Shown one piece after another: positions 16,708 to 27,325 of a stretch of DNA of 64,000 nucleotides (positions are counted from its first letter, which is position 1; each line of letters begins with the position of its first letter). The stretch is taken from contig JALSSV010000082.1 in NCBI GenBank assembly GCA_026984045.1, positions 1 through 64,000 of the forward strand, given 5' to 3'. The position numbers and the translations under genes were made by a program. The notes beneath the pieces are model-generated. The model was not told the origin of the DNA and searched no databases. It worked only from the letters and a program-made list of their open reading frames with translations. The DNA comes from Chromatiales bacterium. GTDB lineage: Bacteria; Pseudomonadota; Gammaproteobacteria; UBA6429; Thiohalophilaceae.

Positions 16708-16797
16708 GCTGCTTGCCTCCGGTTTTTGTTCTCCTGCCCCACAATGTGGCACGAAGCGCCGCCGGGAACAAGGGACGAAAAGCAGGGGAAATGCCGG

Positions 16798-17157
16798 CTA
16801 CGTCTCCCGCAGGCGCTGCGAGACCAGCAGGGCCTCGGGCACGTACAGCTTGATCACGGCCGGCAGTTCCAGGGTGATGCCCGGCACCGGGCGTACCGAA
16901 ACCCACAGCAGGTTGAGCGCCAGGTTGAGATCGGCGAACACCACGGCCCGGGCATAGGCCTTCAGCGCCCGTTCGATACGTCCGGTCACGGCAGCAATCT
17001 CGGCAGGCGACCGCTGGCGCAGACGGGGAATGATCATCATGAAGTCGGTCAGGCGGGTTCCATCGGCGTCACGCACCGGCACCCGCTTCCAAAGCGGTTC
17101 GGCCGGTTGCAGGGGGGATTCGGCCGGTTCCCGGCCGGGGCGGCGGGCGAGTGTCAC
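16798..17157 (-). CDS. Hypothetical protein (119 aa)
   Basis: No family is recognised. The protein has a Pro- and Arg-rich N-terminus, a central basic helix-prone part (PRLRQRSPAEIAAVTGRIER) and a hydrophobic strand/helix near the end (LALNLLWVSVRPVPG, then ELPAVIKLYVPEALLV). The proposed GTG start has a GGAG site six bases upstream. A longer reading frame continues upstream but overlaps the HNH gene antiparallel to codon usage. Confidence is moderate. Confidence 0.55.
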   Translation of the reverse strand: MTLARRPGREPAESPLQPAEPLWKRVPVRDADGTRLTDFMMIIPRLRQRSPAEIAAVTGRIERALKAYARAVVFADLNLALNLLWVSVRPVPGITLELPAVIKLYVPEALLVSQRLRET

Positions 17158-17204
17158 GGGCGTCTCCGGAAGGGGGATACCCAAGATATAGCACAGGATC
17201 CGGC

Positions 17205-17513
17205 TCAGCGCCGCCGGCGAGCCCGCGGTTTCAGATCGGCCGGACGGGTTCGGATCCACTCCACGAAACGCCGGATCCCCGGATGAGCCAGCAGCGCCTC
17301 CCGGCTGTGGAAGTGATCGGCCAGTTCCTTTTCCGACAGCAGCGCATGGATCTGGCCGTGACAGGGCCGGCAGACCATGAGGATCCGGCGGGTCAGTTCC
17401 TCGCGGCCGAAGCGGCGGCGCACCCGCCGGTTGCGGTGCCGGGTGCGGGGGATGAGATGGTGCCGGGTCAGCTCCAGGTTCTCGCGGCCGCACAGCTCGC
17501 ACACGCCCTTCAT
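17205..17513 (-). CDS. HNH endonuclease family protein
   Basis: The 102-aa protein shows a compact HNH nuclease domain. CELCGRENLELTRHHLIPR supplies the first CxxC and the catalytic His pair. MVCRPCHGQIHAL supplies the second CxxC and following His. The C-terminal third is basic (RTRPADLKPRARRRR). HNH proteins of this size are common beside transporters and are often of unknown cleavage role. Its ATG overlaps the stop codon of the upstream EamA gene as ATGA, so the two are translationally coupled. Confidence 0.85.
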   Translation of the reverse strand: MKGVCELCGRENLELTRHHLIPRTRHRNRRVRRRFGREELTRRILMVCRPCHGQIHALLSEKELADHFHSREALLAHPGIRRFVEWIRTRPADLKPRARRRR

Positions 17514-18373
17514 GCCGCTGTCTCCCGGCGCAGGCGCAGCGCCAGCCCCCCGGCCAGGCCGATGAGCAGGGCGCCGGCCACGAAACCGCCGTCCAGCGTC
17601 TCGTCCCAGAACAGGAAGCCGTACACGGCCCCGAACACCACCGAGGCATAGGTGAAGGGCGCGAGGCGCGAGGCCGCGGCCAGGCCGTATCCGCGGGTGA
17701 GAAAGAGCTGACCCAGGGTGCCGAACAGCCCCATCAGACCCAGCCAGGCCCATTGTCCGGTATCGGGGGTCCGCCAGTGCCACAACAGGGGCATGGCGGT
17801 GGCCACCACCATCCCCAGCGAGAACCAGAACACGATGCGCAGCGTCGGCTCGCTGCGGGCCAGGCGCCGCACCGTGACCTTGGCCCCGGCAGCGAACAGG
17901 CCACCGGCCAGGCCGGCCAGTGCCGCCGGCGCCAGCTGGCCGGTCGGCGCCACCACCAGCACCACGCCGAGAAAGCCGATGCCCACCGCCAGCCACACCG
18001 CGCCCCGCAGCCGTTCGGCCAGCCACAGGGTGGCGATCAGCGGCATGAACAGGGGCGAGGTCATTTTCAGCAGCATGCCATCGGCCAGCGGCAGGCGCGA
18101 CAGGGCATAGAAGAAACAGTACAGGGCCGACACCCCGAGCGCGGTACGCAGCAGATGCAGGCCGGGCACCCGGGAGACCAGTGTCTGCCGCCCCGCCTGG
18201 CGCCAGCCCAGGGGCAACAGCAGGAGCAGCCCGAACAGGCCACGCATGAAGGCCACTTCCACCACTGGCAGCGTTCCCGTGAGGTGCTTGACCAGGGCGC
18301 CCATGGTGGCGAAACACAGCTCCGAGAGCAGGATCAGGCCGGCACCTAGCAGGAAGTTCTGGCGATAGAACAT
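17510..18373 (-). CDS. EamA/DMT family transporter
   Basis: The protein (about 287 aa) has ten predicted transmembrane helices in two EamA repeats. The first repeat shows [11 protein letters not shown] and [11 protein letters not shown]; the second is [17 protein letters not shown] followed by [14 protein letters not shown]. Members export amino acids, nucleosides or other metabolites; the substrate is unknown. The start at 18373 (MFYRQNF) gives a canonical N-terminus; an in-frame ATG 39 bases upstream is possible, neither with a strong ribosome-binding site. Confidence 0.88.
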   Translation of the reverse strand: MFYRQNFLLGAGLILLSELCFATMGALVKHLTGTLPVVEVAFMRGLFGLLLLLPLGWRQAGRQTLVSRVPGLHLLRTALGVSALYCFFYALSRLPLADGMLLKMTSPLFMPLIATLWLAERLRGAVWLAVGIGFLGVVLVVAPTGQLAPAALAGLAGGLFAAGAKVTVRRLARSEPTLRIVFWFSLGMVVATAMPLLWHWRTPDTGQWAWLGLMGLFGTLGQLFLTRGYGLAAASRLAPFTYASVVFGAVYGFLFWDETLDGGFVAGALLIGLAGGLALRLRRETAA

Positions 18374-18468
18374 GGCGATCACGGAAAGCGACAGGACGCG
18401 CAGTTTACCCATTGCCGCACGGCTTTCGCATCCACCGGCGCTGGAGCGGCCTATACTCAGAAACGAGC

Positions 18469-19626
18469 ATGGAGACAGCAGCGCAACAGACCCGGACCGG
18501 CCTGGTCCTCACCGGCGGCGGCGCCCGTGCCGCCTATCAGGTGGGGGTGCTGCGTGCCATCGCCCGACTTTTGCCGCGCGGCAGCCCCAGCCCCTTCCCC
18601 GTGATCTGCGGCACCTCGGCGGGGGCACTCAACGCCGCCAGTCTGGCGCTGGAGGCCGACGACTTCCGTCATGCCGTGTCCCGGCTGGTGCGGATCTGGG
18701 CCAACTTCCACTCCGCCGACGTGTTCCGCAGCGACGTGACCGGCATCGCCCGCACCGGTGCCCGCTGGCTGCTGACCATGATGACCGCCGGTCTGCTCGG
18801 GCGCAGCGATGCCCTTTATCTGCTCGATCGCACTCCCCTGCAGCGTCTCATGGAGCGGCATTTCGACCCTCGCCGCCTCCAGGCCAACATCGACGCCGGG
18901 CGGCTGCACGCTCTGAGCATCACTGCCTCGGGGTATACCTCCCACGAATCGGTGAGCTTCTTCCAGGGGGCGCCGGAGCTGCAGCCCTGGCGACGGGCCC
19001 GGCGGGTGGGTTGCCGGACAAAACTGGGCGTGGAACACCTGCTGGCCTCGTCGGCCATTCCCTTCGTCTTCGCCGCCCAGAAGGTCAACCGCGAATACTT
19101 CGGCGATGGCTCCATGCGTCAGATCGCCCCCATCAGCCCGGCCCTGCACCTGGGGGCCCGCCGGGTACTGGTGATCGGCAACCGCTACCGGGACGAGCAG
19201 GCGCCACCCCGCATCCATGCGGCGGAATACCCCACCCTGGGTGAAATCGCCGGTCACGTGCTCAACAGCATCTTTCTCGACTCCCTGGAGGCGGACATCG
19301 AGCGCCTGCAGCGGATCAACCGCACCATCAGTCTCATTCCCCGCCATCGCCTCGAGGAAAACGGCATCCTGCTGCGCCACGTGGACGTGCTGGTCATCTC
19401 GCCGAGCCAGGATCTGGGCGAACTGGCGGCTCACCACCGACGGGAATTGCCGCGCACTCTCCGCCTGCTGTTCCGCGGCATCGGTGCCATGCGCCCTTCC
19501 GGCGCCAGCCTGCTCAGCTACCTGCTGTTCGAGAAGGGCTACTGCCGGGAACTCATCGAACTGGGCTACCGGGACGCCATGCGCCAGGAGGCGGACATTC
19601 GGCAACTGCTCGAACCGGCCCTGTGA
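18469..19626 (+). CDS. Patatin-like phospholipase
   Basis: The 385-aa protein is a patatin-type acyl hydrolase. The oxyanion hole motif [11 protein letters not shown] is near residue 18. The nucleophile serine is in GTSAGA, and the catalytic Asp is in FGDGSMRQ. The family contains phospholipases A of broad substrate range; a bacterial subset acts on phospholipids in membrane remodelling. There is no signal peptide, so it is likely cytoplasmic. The gene is divergent from the EamA gene, with its start near a weak GAG site. Confidence 0.9.
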   Translation: METAAQQTRTGLVLTGGGARAAYQVGVLRAIARLLPRGSPSPFPVICGTSAGALNAASLALEADDFRHAVSRLVRIWANFHSADVFRSDVTGIARTGARWLLTMMTAGLLGRSDALYLLDRTPLQRLMERHFDPRRLQANIDAGRLHALSITASGYTSHESVSFFQGAPELQPWRRARRVGCRTKLGVEHLLASSAIPFVFAAQKVNREYFGDGSMRQIAPISPALHLGARRVLVIGNRYRDEQAPPRIHAAEYPTLGEIAGHVLNSIFLDSLEADIERLQRINRTISLIPRHRLEENGILLRHVDVLVISPSQDLGELAAHHRRELPRTLRLLFRGIGAMRPSGASLLSYLLFEKGYCRELIELGYRDAMRQEADIRQLLEPAL

Positions 19627-19700
19627 TCCCTTCGCGCCGTTTTCTCAACCCTGCGCGCCAACGGCCGATAACCGGGGAAACGGTTCAGAGGATCCGGATC

Positions 19701-20057
19701 ATGAGCGCCACGCCGCTGCTGCAGTTTCCCATGAACATCGACACGGTCGAGTCGGTGGTCCGCCGCGCCCTCAGGACCGTCGGCATGCCCGACTCCCTGC
19801 GCCACCGGGCCGAGCGCCACGGCATCTGGCATGAGCTGATCCTGGCTGACCGGCGCGCGGAAGACGCCGCCTGGATCGTGATCACGGTAGCCCCGCAGCA
19901 GCCGGTGGTGATGGAAATTCTCGCCCGGCCCGATGCCCCGGACGCCGCCCCCCAGTGCCTCTACGAAACCGCCGTCATCAATGCCGACGAACTGTATCAC
20001 CAGACCTGCCGACTGGCCCTGTTGTGCCTGAATGCGGCCAACGATCAGCCCTGCTGA
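19701..20057 (+). CDS. Hypothetical protein (118 aa)
   Basis: No family is recognised. The sequence suggests a mixed alpha/beta fold: helix VESVVRRALRTVGMP, strand AAWIVITVAPQQPVVMEIL, helix DELYHQTCRLALLCLNAA. The GAGGAT ribosome-binding site eight bases before the ATG supports the start. It follows the patatin gene by 74 bases and precedes the BASS gene by 49, so it could be co-transcribed with both. Confidence 0.55.
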   Translation: MSATPLLQFPMNIDTVESVVRRALRTVGMPDSLRHRAERHGIWHELILADRRAEDAAWIVITVAPQQPVVMEILARPDAPDAAPQCLYETAVINADELYHQTCRLALLCLNAANDQPC

Positions 20058-20106
20058 GCCGTTCCCCCCTCTTTTCTCTTTCCGCGTTCCTCTTTACCCT
20101 TGCCCC

Positions 20107-21021
20107 ATGCAACGCACCCTGCTGCTGTTTCCTCTTTGGGCCCTGCTGCTGTCGGCGGTGGCCTGGTTCCTGCCCCAGTGGTTCACGCCGTGGCGCGGCG
20201 CCATCGTGCCCCTGCTGATGGTGATCATGTTCGGCATGGGCATGACCCTCACGCTGCGGGACTTCGTGCGGGTCTGGCGACGCCCGGGGGTGCTGGCCTT
20301 CGGCGTGGCCCTGCAATACGGCATCATGCCGGTGGCCGCCTGGGGCGTGGCCACGTGGCTCGGCCTGCCCCCCGCCCTGCTGGCCGGCATGGTGCTGGTG
20401 GGCAGCAGTCCCGGCGGCACGGCCTCCAATGTGGTCTGCTTCCTGGCGCAGGGCAATGTGGCGCTGTCGGTGAGCCTGACCCTTCTCTCCACGCTGCTGG
20501 CCTTTCTCCTCACCCCGGCGTTCACCTGGCTGCTGGCCGGCAAGGCGGTGCCGGTGCCCTTCGAGGCCATGCTGCTGGACATCCTGCGCATCGTGCTGGC
20601 CCCGGTGCTGCTGGGGGCCGCCATCAATTCCCTGTTCGGCCGGCGACTGCGACGACTGTTGCCGTTTTTTCCCCTGCTCTCGGTGCTGGCCATCGTGGTG
20701 ATCATCGCTATCATCGTGGCCCTCAACCAGGCGCGGCTGGCCCAGGTGGGGCTGGCCCAGGTGGGGCTGGTGCTCGTCGGCGCCGTGCTGCTGCACAACG
20801 CCATCGGCCTGCTGCTGGGCTACCTCCTGCCCCGCCTGGCCGGGCATGACCCGGTCACCGCCCGCACCCTGGCCATCGAGACCGGCATGCAGAACTCGGG
20901 GCTGGCCGTGGCCCTGGCCCTGAAGTACTTCGGCCCCCTGGCCGCCCTGCCCGGCGCCCTGTTCAGCATCGGACACAATCTCTCGGGCGCGCTGCTGGCG
21001 AGTTTCTGGCGCAGAGGCTGA
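20107..21021 (+). CDS. Bile acid:sodium symporter family protein
   Basis: The 304-aa protein has about ten hydrophobic helices and fits the BASS family. Typical motifs are MFGMGMTLTLRDF near residue 40, GSSPGGTASNVVCFLAQGN near 99, and the late block ETGMQNSGLAVALA. These Na+-coupled transporters in bacteria move organic anions such as pantoate or pyruvate relatives; the substrate here is not clear. A repeated stretch AQVGLAQVGLVLVG comes from a short in-frame DNA duplication (20745-20772). Confidence 0.9.
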   Translation: MQRTLLLFPLWALLLSAVAWFLPQWFTPWRGAIVPLLMVIMFGMGMTLTLRDFVRVWRRPGVLAFGVALQYGIMPVAAWGVATWLGLPPALLAGMVLVGSSPGGTASNVVCFLAQGNVALSVSLTLLSTLLAFLLTPAFTWLLAGKAVPVPFEAMLLDILRIVLAPVLLGAAINSLFGRRLRRLLPFFPLLSVLAIVVIIAIIVALNQARLAQVGLAQVGLVLVGAVLLHNAIGLLLGYLLPRLAGHDPVTARTLAIETGMQNSGLAVALALKYFGPLAALPGALFSIGHNLSGALLASFWRRG

Positions 21022-21049
21022 AAGCGTGCGGCGCGCCGCGCCTGCCCGG

Positions 21050-23077
21050 TTACTCGATGCGGAACTGACCGACCTGGCCCTGCAGCTCGGTGGAGAGCTG
21101 GGCCAGTTCGGTGCTGGCCTGGGCGATCTGCTGGCCGCCGGCGGCGGTCTGGTTGGCCATCTCGGTGATGGCGACCACGTTGCGATTGATCTCTTCGGCC
21201 ACCGCGTTCTGTTCCTCGGCCGCACTGGCGATCTGGGTGCTCATCTGGTTGATGTGCGCCACGGCCTCGGCGATGGATTCGAGCGAGGCACCGGCGAGAT
21301 TGGCCTGTTCCACCACCTGTTGAGCCTGTTCGCGGCTGCGGTTCATCACCTCCACCGCCTGCCGGGAACCGCTCTGCAGGGTCTCGATCACCTGGTTGAT
21401 CTCTTCCGTGGATTCCTGGGTGCGGCCGGCCAGGGTGCGCACCTCGTCGGCCACCACGGCGAAGCCGCGGCCCTGCTCACCGGCCCGGGCCGCCTCGATG
21501 GCGGCATTGAGCGCCAGCAGGTTGGTCTGCTCGGCCACGCCCTTGATCACGTCGAGCACCGCGCTGATGCTCTCGCTGTCCTTCTCCAGGCGATGGATCA
21601 CGCCGGCCGCATCTTCGATCTGGCCGGCCAGTTGCTGGATGGCGCTGACCGTTGAATCCACCACTTCGCGGCCCTCAGCGGTCTGACCGTTGGCCTCGTC
21701 CGCGGCGTGGGCGGTCTCGGCGATGTTGCGGCTCACTTCCTGCACGGTCGAGGTCATCTCGTTCATGGCCGTGGCCACCTGCTCGATCTGGGCCTGCTGC
21801 TCCTGGATGTTGTGACTGGTCTGATCGGTCACCACCGACATCTCCTCTGAGGCCGCCGCCACCTGCTGGGAGGAGTCGACGATCTGGCGGGCGAGGCCAC
21901 CAAACTTCTCGGCCATGCGGTTGAAGCTGTCGGCGACCTGCTTCAGCTCGTCACGCACTATCACGTTGGCCCGCACGGTGAGATCGCCTTCGGCCATCCG
22001 CCCGGTGGCATCGTCGATCGCCCGGATGCTTTCGATGACCGAGGAATAGAACCCGCCGAAGAGGTAGATGATGAGGGCCAGCACCCCCACCACGGTCACG
22101 ATGGACACCGTGCGCTGCCGGGTGAGCGCCTCGAGACGCCCCGCCAGGATGCCGTCGAGGCTGGGCAGCACCGCATCGAAGAGGCCGAAGGCGGCGCCGA
22201 TGGCTTCCGTCCCGGCGGAGAAGACCCGCTTGGCGGAAACCTGGATGTCGTCCGTCTCGATCAGATCCTTCTGAACGAGGCCCAGGAAGACCCTGGCCTT
22301 GTCGACCGCGGCCTTGTCCCGGCCCTGCAACTGGCCGGCGATGGCGCCGTTGTTGCGGATCGCCACACCGAGATCGTAGTTCATGGCCTTCTCGCCGTCC
22401 TCGACCTTGGCAGCGAGCACCGCCAGGCGCATGCCGGTTTTGTCGTCCATGATGCCCTGGGCGGCCACACCGGCACCCAGGCCGCGGGCCTGGCCCATGG
22501 CGTCGGTGAGGACCGGCAGGCGGTTGACCACCAGATCCATCAGGTAGTAGCTGTCCAGCTCCGGATCCAGGATCAGGTTGGAAGTGTCGGCCACGTGGGC
22601 GATGAGGCCGATGAGCTTGCCGATGAGCGCTGAGTGGGCACGGAAGGCCTCGTCGGCCGGCATGTCGAAGGCCCGCTGCTCCAGGGCCCGCCAGTCGTCG
22701 CGCAGGGCCTGTGCCCGCCCTTCGGTCTCGAGCGCGGCGGCCAGCTCGCCATCCACGGCCTCCAGGGCCGCGAAGTCCGCGGCGATGGCCTTGCGCTTGG
22801 CCAGCAGCTTGTCGCGGAATGCCTTGTCGCCACGCAGATAGGCATTGGTCATGCCCCGGTGCTGGGGCAGGTGTTCGAGCAGGGGCCGCAAGGCGGCGAT
22901 GTAGCGCACACCGAAGCGTTCCTGATCGAGAAAGCCGATCTCCTTCTGCAGCCCGCGCAGCTCGAGAGTCGCCAGCAGCAGCAGGGGCACCAGAAAGACG
23001 ATGAAGATGAACATGAACTTGTGCAGATAGCGCAGACGTCCCATCAGCGCCCGGGCCGGAGTCAGAAAACCTTTCAT
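21050..23077 (-). CDS. Methyl-accepting chemotaxis protein
   Basis: The 675-aa receptor has a transmembrane helix at about 20-40, a periplasmic all-helical region of roughly 285 residues (40-325), a second helix at about 325-348, a HAMP domain (348-402) and a signalling domain (about 410-675). The hairpin tip reads [20 protein letters not shown], the family hallmark. The sensor part begins after [10 protein letters not shown] and resembles a nitrate-sensor-type helical bundle, but the ligand is unknown. No C-terminal CheR-tether pentapeptide is visible. It could signal through the CheV at 5508. Confidence 0.93.
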   Translation of the reverse strand: MKGFLTPARALMGRLRYLHKFMFIFIVFLVPLLLLATLELRGLQKEIGFLDQERFGVRYIAALRPLLEHLPQHRGMTNAYLRGDKAFRDKLLAKRKAIAADFAALEAVDGELAAALETEGRAQALRDDWRALEQRAFDMPADEAFRAHSALIGKLIGLIAHVADTSNLILDPELDSYYLMDLVVNRLPVLTDAMGQARGLGAGVAAQGIMDDKTGMRLAVLAAKVEDGEKAMNYDLGVAIRNNGAIAGQLQGRDKAAVDKARVFLGLVQKDLIETDDIQVSAKRVFSAGTEAIGAAFGLFDAVLPSLDGILAGRLEALTRQRTVSIVTVVGVLALIIYLFGGFYSSVIESIRAIDDATGRMAEGDLTVRANVIVRDELKQVADSFNRMAEKFGGLARQIVDSSQQVAAASEEMSVVTDQTSHNIQEQQAQIEQVATAMNEMTSTVQEVSRNIAETAHAADEANGQTAEGREVVDSTVSAIQQLAGQIEDAAGVIHRLEKDSESISAVLDVIKGVAEQTNLLALNAAIEAARAGEQGRGFAVVADEVRTLAGRTQESTEEINQVIETLQSGSRQAVEVMNRSREQAQQVVEQANLAGASLESIAEAVAHINQMSTQIASAAEEQNAVAEEINRNVVAITEMANQTAAGGQQIAQASTELAQLSTELQGQVGQFRIE

Positions 23078-23325
23078 GACGCTTCTCCTTCAGGTAGATG
23101 CGTTCGGAATACCGCCGTGGGTTTTCGTGCGGGGACAGGGCACGCAATAGAGACAGCGGGCAGGGCGAGGCACGCGGGCCCTGCCGGGAATGATGTGTTC
23201 TGGCTACAACATCGTCCGGAGAGGGAAAAACTTTAGCGCCGGTTCAGGCCAACAACGGGCGGCAGCGGGTAACGGCCTGAACGATTTTTCCGGCCAACCG
23301 CTCCCGGCCGCCTGCAACCGCAGAA

Positions 23326-23347
23326 TCGCGACTTGCGTCGCTCCTAC
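23326..23347 (-). repeat. REP sequence, single
   Basis: A diverged REP, TCGCGACTTGCGTCGCTCCT plus two bases, related to those at 42163 and 52648. It is directly followed by a CTTTGCG-type repeat. Confidence 0.6.
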
Positions 23348-23357
23348 ACGGAGAATT

Positions 23358-23395
23358 CTTTGCGATCTTTGCGCCTTCGCGTCTTTGCGTTGGAT
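23358..23395 (-). repeat. CTTTGCG-type repeat
   Basis: A 38-base string of CTTTGCG-like units ending GCGTTGGAT. Related strings lie at 42196-42217 and at 43341-43378, with a complementary one at 43263-43298. It sits eleven bases from a REP, an arrangement also seen at 42163-42217. Confidence 0.6.
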
Positions 23396-23476
23396 TTGCC
23401 GGCCGTAGAATCCAGGGCCGTGGTGGGGGGGGCGCCGCTCCTGCAATAGACAGCGGTTTCGGTTTTCGAGGGACCG

Positions 23477-24424
23477 CTAGCCGCCGCTTTCGAGCAGGGC
23501 GGCGACCACGGCGCTCCAGGCGGCGCCGATGTTGTCGGGGGTGTATCCGCCGCCGCCCATGGCCAGCAGGCGGCCGTCGCAGAAGTCGTCGGCGAGGCGG
23601 CAGAGATCGCGGGTCACCTGGGCGTGTACCCGGTGGCTGAAGGCCAGGTGGGTGATGGGATCGCCGGCCAGGCTGTCGGCGCCGCATTGCAGGAGGACGA
23701 ATTCGGGGCGGGCGGCGCGCAGGAAGGCGAGGCATTCGGGCCAGAGCCGGGCGAAGGCGATGTCGTCCGCGCCCATGGGCAGGGGCACGTTGCGCTTGCT
23801 GCCTTCGGCCTCGCCGCGGCCGGTCTCTTCCGCCGCGCCGGTGCCGGGATAGAGGAAGCGACCGTCCTCGTGCAGATCCACGATGAAGACGTCCGGATCG
23901 TCCTCGAAGGCGTAGAAGACGCCGTCACCGTGATGGGCATCGATGTCCACGTAGGCGATGCGCCGCAGGCCGTGTACCTGGCGCAGGGTCTCGATGGCCA
24001 CGCCGCCGTCGTTGAACACGCAGAAACCGGCGGCGCCGTCGCGGCGGGCATGGTGCAGACCGGCGATGGGCGTGAAGGCCCGCCGGGCCTCGCCGGCCAG
24101 GAGGCGCGCAACCCCCTCGAGGGTGGTGCCCACCACCCGCGAGGCGGCCTCGAAAATCCCGGGAAACACCGGCGTGTCCCCCTGATCCAGCCAGGCCAGG
24201 CCCTCGGCCTCGGCCGTGCGCACCCGTTCAACGTAGTCCCGGGTGTGAAAGCGCAGGAGTTCCTCGCGGCGGGCCTGGCGAGCGGGCCAGCCGCGAACCC
24301 GGCGATCCAGCCCCTGGCGGCGGCAGGCCTCGAGAAAGGCTGGCAGGCGGTAGGGGCCGAAGGGATGACTGGGACCGAAATGGTACTCGCCGAGGGCCGA
24401 ATCACTGCATACGAGTACAGTCAT
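23477..24424 (-). CDS. Histone deacetylase-like (AcuC/Hda) zinc deacylase
   Basis: The 315-aa protein is a class II-like bacterial HDAC homologue. The motif GLHHARRDGAAGFCVFND carries the tandem His pair and substrate loop. YVDIDAHHGDG supplies Asp and His zinc ligands, and MGGGGYTP supplies the glycine-rich loop. Bacterial relatives deacetylate polyamines or acetoin-related metabolites; the substrate here is open. The start at 24424 (MTVLVCSD) is close to the family norm. It is divergent from YjbQ. Confidence 0.9.
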   Translation of the reverse strand: MTVLVCSDSALGEYHFGPSHPFGPYRLPAFLEACRRQGLDRRVRGWPARQARREELLRFHTRDYVERVRTAEAEGLAWLDQGDTPVFPGIFEAASRVVGTTLEGVARLLAGEARRAFTPIAGLHHARRDGAAGFCVFNDGGVAIETLRQVHGLRRIAYVDIDAHHGDGVFYAFEDDPDVFIVDLHEDGRFLYPGTGAAEETGRGEAEGSKRNVPLPMGADDIAFARLWPECLAFLRAARPEFVLLQCGADSLAGDPITHLAFSHRVHAQVTRDLCRLADDFCDGRLLAMGGGGYTPDNIGAAWSAVVAALLESGG

Positions 24425-24513
24425 TGGTATACTCGTGCTGCCGGGGTCCGCCGGGGCCGGCCCGGCAACCGCCATCCCTTTGCCCCGTCGAGAAACGGTT
24501 CGCTCCAGGCAGT

Positions 24514-24930
24514 ATGGTTCATCAGCAAAACCTGATCGTGACCACGCGGGGACGGGGCACGCTCGAGATCACCGATCGCATTCGCGAGGTGGTGAGCGAC
24601 GCGGGCCTCTCCACCGGCCTGTGTCACGTCTTCATCCACCACACCAGCGCCTCGCTGGTGGTCACCGAGAACGCCGATCCCAGCGTGCGGGACGATCTGG
24701 AAATGATCATGCAGCGTCTGGCCCCCGACGGCGATCCCGCCTACCGCCATCATCTGGAAGGCCCCGACGACATGCCGGCGCACATCCGCAGCGTATTGAC
24801 CCAGAGCAGCCTGAGCCTGCCGGTGACCGCCGGCCGCCTGGCGCTCGGCACCTGGCAGGGGGTCTATCTCTGGGAGCACCGCAGCAGCGGCCATCGCCGC
24901 CAGCTCACCGTTACCGTCTACGGCGAGTGA
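24514..24930 (+). CDS. YjbQ family protein (UPF0047)
   Basis: The 138-aa protein matches the YjbQ/UPF0047 family, which has thiamine phosphate synthase side activity in some tests. Conserved residues are HHTSASLVVTENADPSV near residue 48, and HHLEGPDDMPAHIRS near 84, which form the metal-like binding site. The C-terminal block LALGTWQGVYLWEHR is diagnostic. Physiological function is uncertain. The gene ends convergently on and overlaps the esterase gene by 13 bases. Confidence 0.9.
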   Translation: MVHQQNLIVTTRGRGTLEITDRIREVVSDAGLSTGLCHVFIHHTSASLVVTENADPSVRDDLEMIMQRLAPDGDPAYRHHLEGPDDMPAHIRSVLTQSSLSLPVTAGRLALGTWQGVYLWEHRSSGHRRQLTVTVYGE

Positions 24931-25916
24931 CGGCGCGCCCGCCGCAGGGCCTTGCTCAACAGCGCTCCCAGCCGGTGTGCCAGCTCGCGGCTCTGCGGTT
25001 CTTCTTCCAGGGCTTCGCCCATGGCCATGCCGATGAAGCCGTGCACCCGGCTGGTGGGGTGAATCTCGTCGAAGAAGACGTATTCCCCGAACTTCGCGCC
25101 GTTCTCGCAGCCGGGATAGAAGGTGAAGGTCTCGCTGCTGAAACAGGGATCGGTGGTGTTGGTGAAACCGTACTGTTCGGCATTGGCGAGCAGGGCGCCC
25201 AGGTAAGCGAACAGGTCGAACTCGGTGATCCGCAGGGCTGGATTGTAGGCCAGCAGGGAAACGGTCCGGTGCAGTTTGCGGTTCAACCGGCGGCTCAGCC
25301 GGGTGGCCCGCGCCGGCAGCGTGGCATCACCGGTGGCGGCCGCCAGCAGGCGGGTTTCGGGAATCACGCCGATGTCGGGAACGTTGACCACCAGGAAGCG
25401 GCGCGCCCCGGCGCCGGCCAGGGTGGCCAGGGCCACGCCGATGCGCCGCACGGCCCGGCGGATGATGCGCCTTGCCTCCAGGTCCGTCCGCGCATCACGG
25501 GCATCGCGCACGTCGTTGCCGCCGATCATGATCACGTAGAGGGCCTTCCTCGGGGCCTGCAGGCCGTGATTGGCCAGGAACAGGGTCACCTGCGTGGCCA
25601 GATCGATGGCCTCGTCGCCACGGGCCCGGGCCCCCGCCACCGCATAGTTGGGGCCCACCGCCGGCCCAATCAGATGCAGGGAGGCATCGGCCGTGAGGCC
25701 GAAGCCGGCGGCTAGGGTATCCACCGCCACCGGCCCGTTGGAAATGCGGTTCCGGTAGTAGGGTGGCGGCAACGGCCCGATCAGGGAGGCGAGGTTGCCG
25801 GTGTCGGAAAGGCTGTCGCCGAAGATGTAGATCCGGTCGAATTCGTCCGCTGCCGCCCCGACACCGAACGACAACAGCGCCAGCAGACAGAATGCCCGCC
25901 GCATGAACTGGTACAT
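24918..25916 (-). CDS. SGNH/GDSL hydrolase, exported
   Basis: The 332-aa protein has a signal peptide (about residues 1-23) and an SGNH esterase/lipase domain. Block I is FGDSLSDTGN with the nucleophile Ser. Block III is MIGGNDVRD with the Asn and Gly oxyanion residues. Block V is DEIHPTSRVH with the catalytic Asp-His pair. It resembles exported phospholipase/thermolabile-hemolysin-like proteins. The GGGAGGG site before the ATG at 25916 decides the start. No autotransporter domain follows, so it is probably periplasmic or secreted. Confidence 0.9.
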   Translation of the reverse strand: MYQFMRRAFCLLALLSFGVGAAADEFDRIYIFGDSLSDTGNLASLIGPLPPPYYRNRISNGPVAVDTLAAGFGLTADASLHLIGPAVGPNYAVAGARARGDEAIDLATQVTLFLANHGLQAPRKALYVIMIGGNDVRDARDARTDLEARRIIRRAVRRIGVALATLAGAGARRFLVVNVPDIGVIPETRLLAAATGDATLPARATRLSRRLNRKLHRTVSLLAYNPALRITEFDLFAYLGALLANAEQYGFTNTTDPCFSSETFTFYPGCENGAKFGEYVFFDEIHPTSRVHGFIGMAMGEALEEEPQSRELAHRLGALLSKALRRARRHSP

Positions 25917-25972
25917 GGCGTTTCCCTCCCCGTGGTTTTATTCAGGCTGTCATGCCATCGTCTCGTGGACGG

Positions 25973-26632
<660 letters not shown>

Positions 26633-26713
26633 GATGGCGGGCGCCCCTGCTTGTGGTGGCTGGCGGGAAAGGCGTATTCTGGACCGGAAGGGCCGACAAG
26701 GGAAACACGGGGC

Positions 26714-27325
26714 ATGACCAGGCTGGATTGCGAACTCGTCACCTGGGGCACGGTGCAACGCCTGTCCCGGAAGCTGGCCCAGACCATTCACGCCGACGGC
26801 TTTCGCCCCGATCTCGTGGTGGCCATCGGCCGTGGCGGCTACGTGCCTGCCCGCCTGCTCTGCGACTGGCTGGATCTCACCGAACTCACGTCCATCAAGC
26901 TCGAACACTACCGGGCCGGCTCCGACAAGCAGCCCGAGGCGGTGATCCGCTTTCCCCTCTGCCAGCCCATCCCCGGCCAGCGGGTACTGCTGGTGGACGA
27001 CGTGAACGACACCGGCGACACCCTGCGCGCTGCCGTGGGACATCTGCGGGAGATGGGCGCCAGCGAGGTTCGCGTGGCCGTATTGCATGACAAAACCACT
27101 TCCCATTTCGCCGTGGACTTTCGTGGCCAGTGGGTACGGCGCTGGCGCTGGCTGATCTATCCCTGGGCGGTGGCCGAGGACGTGCGCGGCTTCCTGGCCC
27201 GTCACAACGGGCCCCGGGACCCCGAGGCGGCCCGGGCGTGGCTGGCCGAGCACTTCGGCATCCGCCTCTCACCCCGCTATCTCGCCGACATTCTCGCGCT
27301 CACCCCAGAGGGGGAATCCCCATGA
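26714..27325 (+). CDS. Phosphoribosyltransferase family protein
   Basis: The 203-aa protein is a type I phosphoribosyltransferase. The PRPP-binding loop is [14 protein letters not shown] near residue 95. An [13 protein letters not shown] loop comes earlier. It resembles Gpt or archaeal HGPRTase-like proteins, so the acceptor is a purine base, probably guanine, hypoxanthine or xanthine. Its stop codon overlaps the next start as ATGA, placing it first in an operon with ahcY and pcm. A purine role fits because AhcY releases adenosine. Confidence 0.85.
   Translation: MTRLDCELVTWGTVQRLSRKLAQTIHADGFRPDLVVAIGRGGYVPARLLCDWLDLTELTSIKLEHYRAGSDKQPEAVIRFPLCQPIPGQRVLLVDDVNDTGDTLRAAVGHLREMGASEVRVAVLHDKTTSHFAVDFRGQWVRRWRWLIYPWAVAEDVRGFLARHNGPRDPEAARAWLAEHFGIRLSPRYLADILALTPEGESP

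Larger units (their letters stand above)
23078..23476. other. Intergenic 399 bp with REP and CTTTGCG repeats
   Basis: No gene is supported. From 23326 there is a single inverted REP, followed from 23358 by a 38-base repeat made of CTTTGCG units. The left part (23078-23250) likely carries the chemoreceptor promoter on the minus strand but shows no clear box. Confidence 0.6.

Noticed and set aside
20745-20772. Short tandem duplication in the BASS gene as a frameshift
   Set aside because: The duplication (encoding AQVGL twice) keeps frame and all family motifs are intact.
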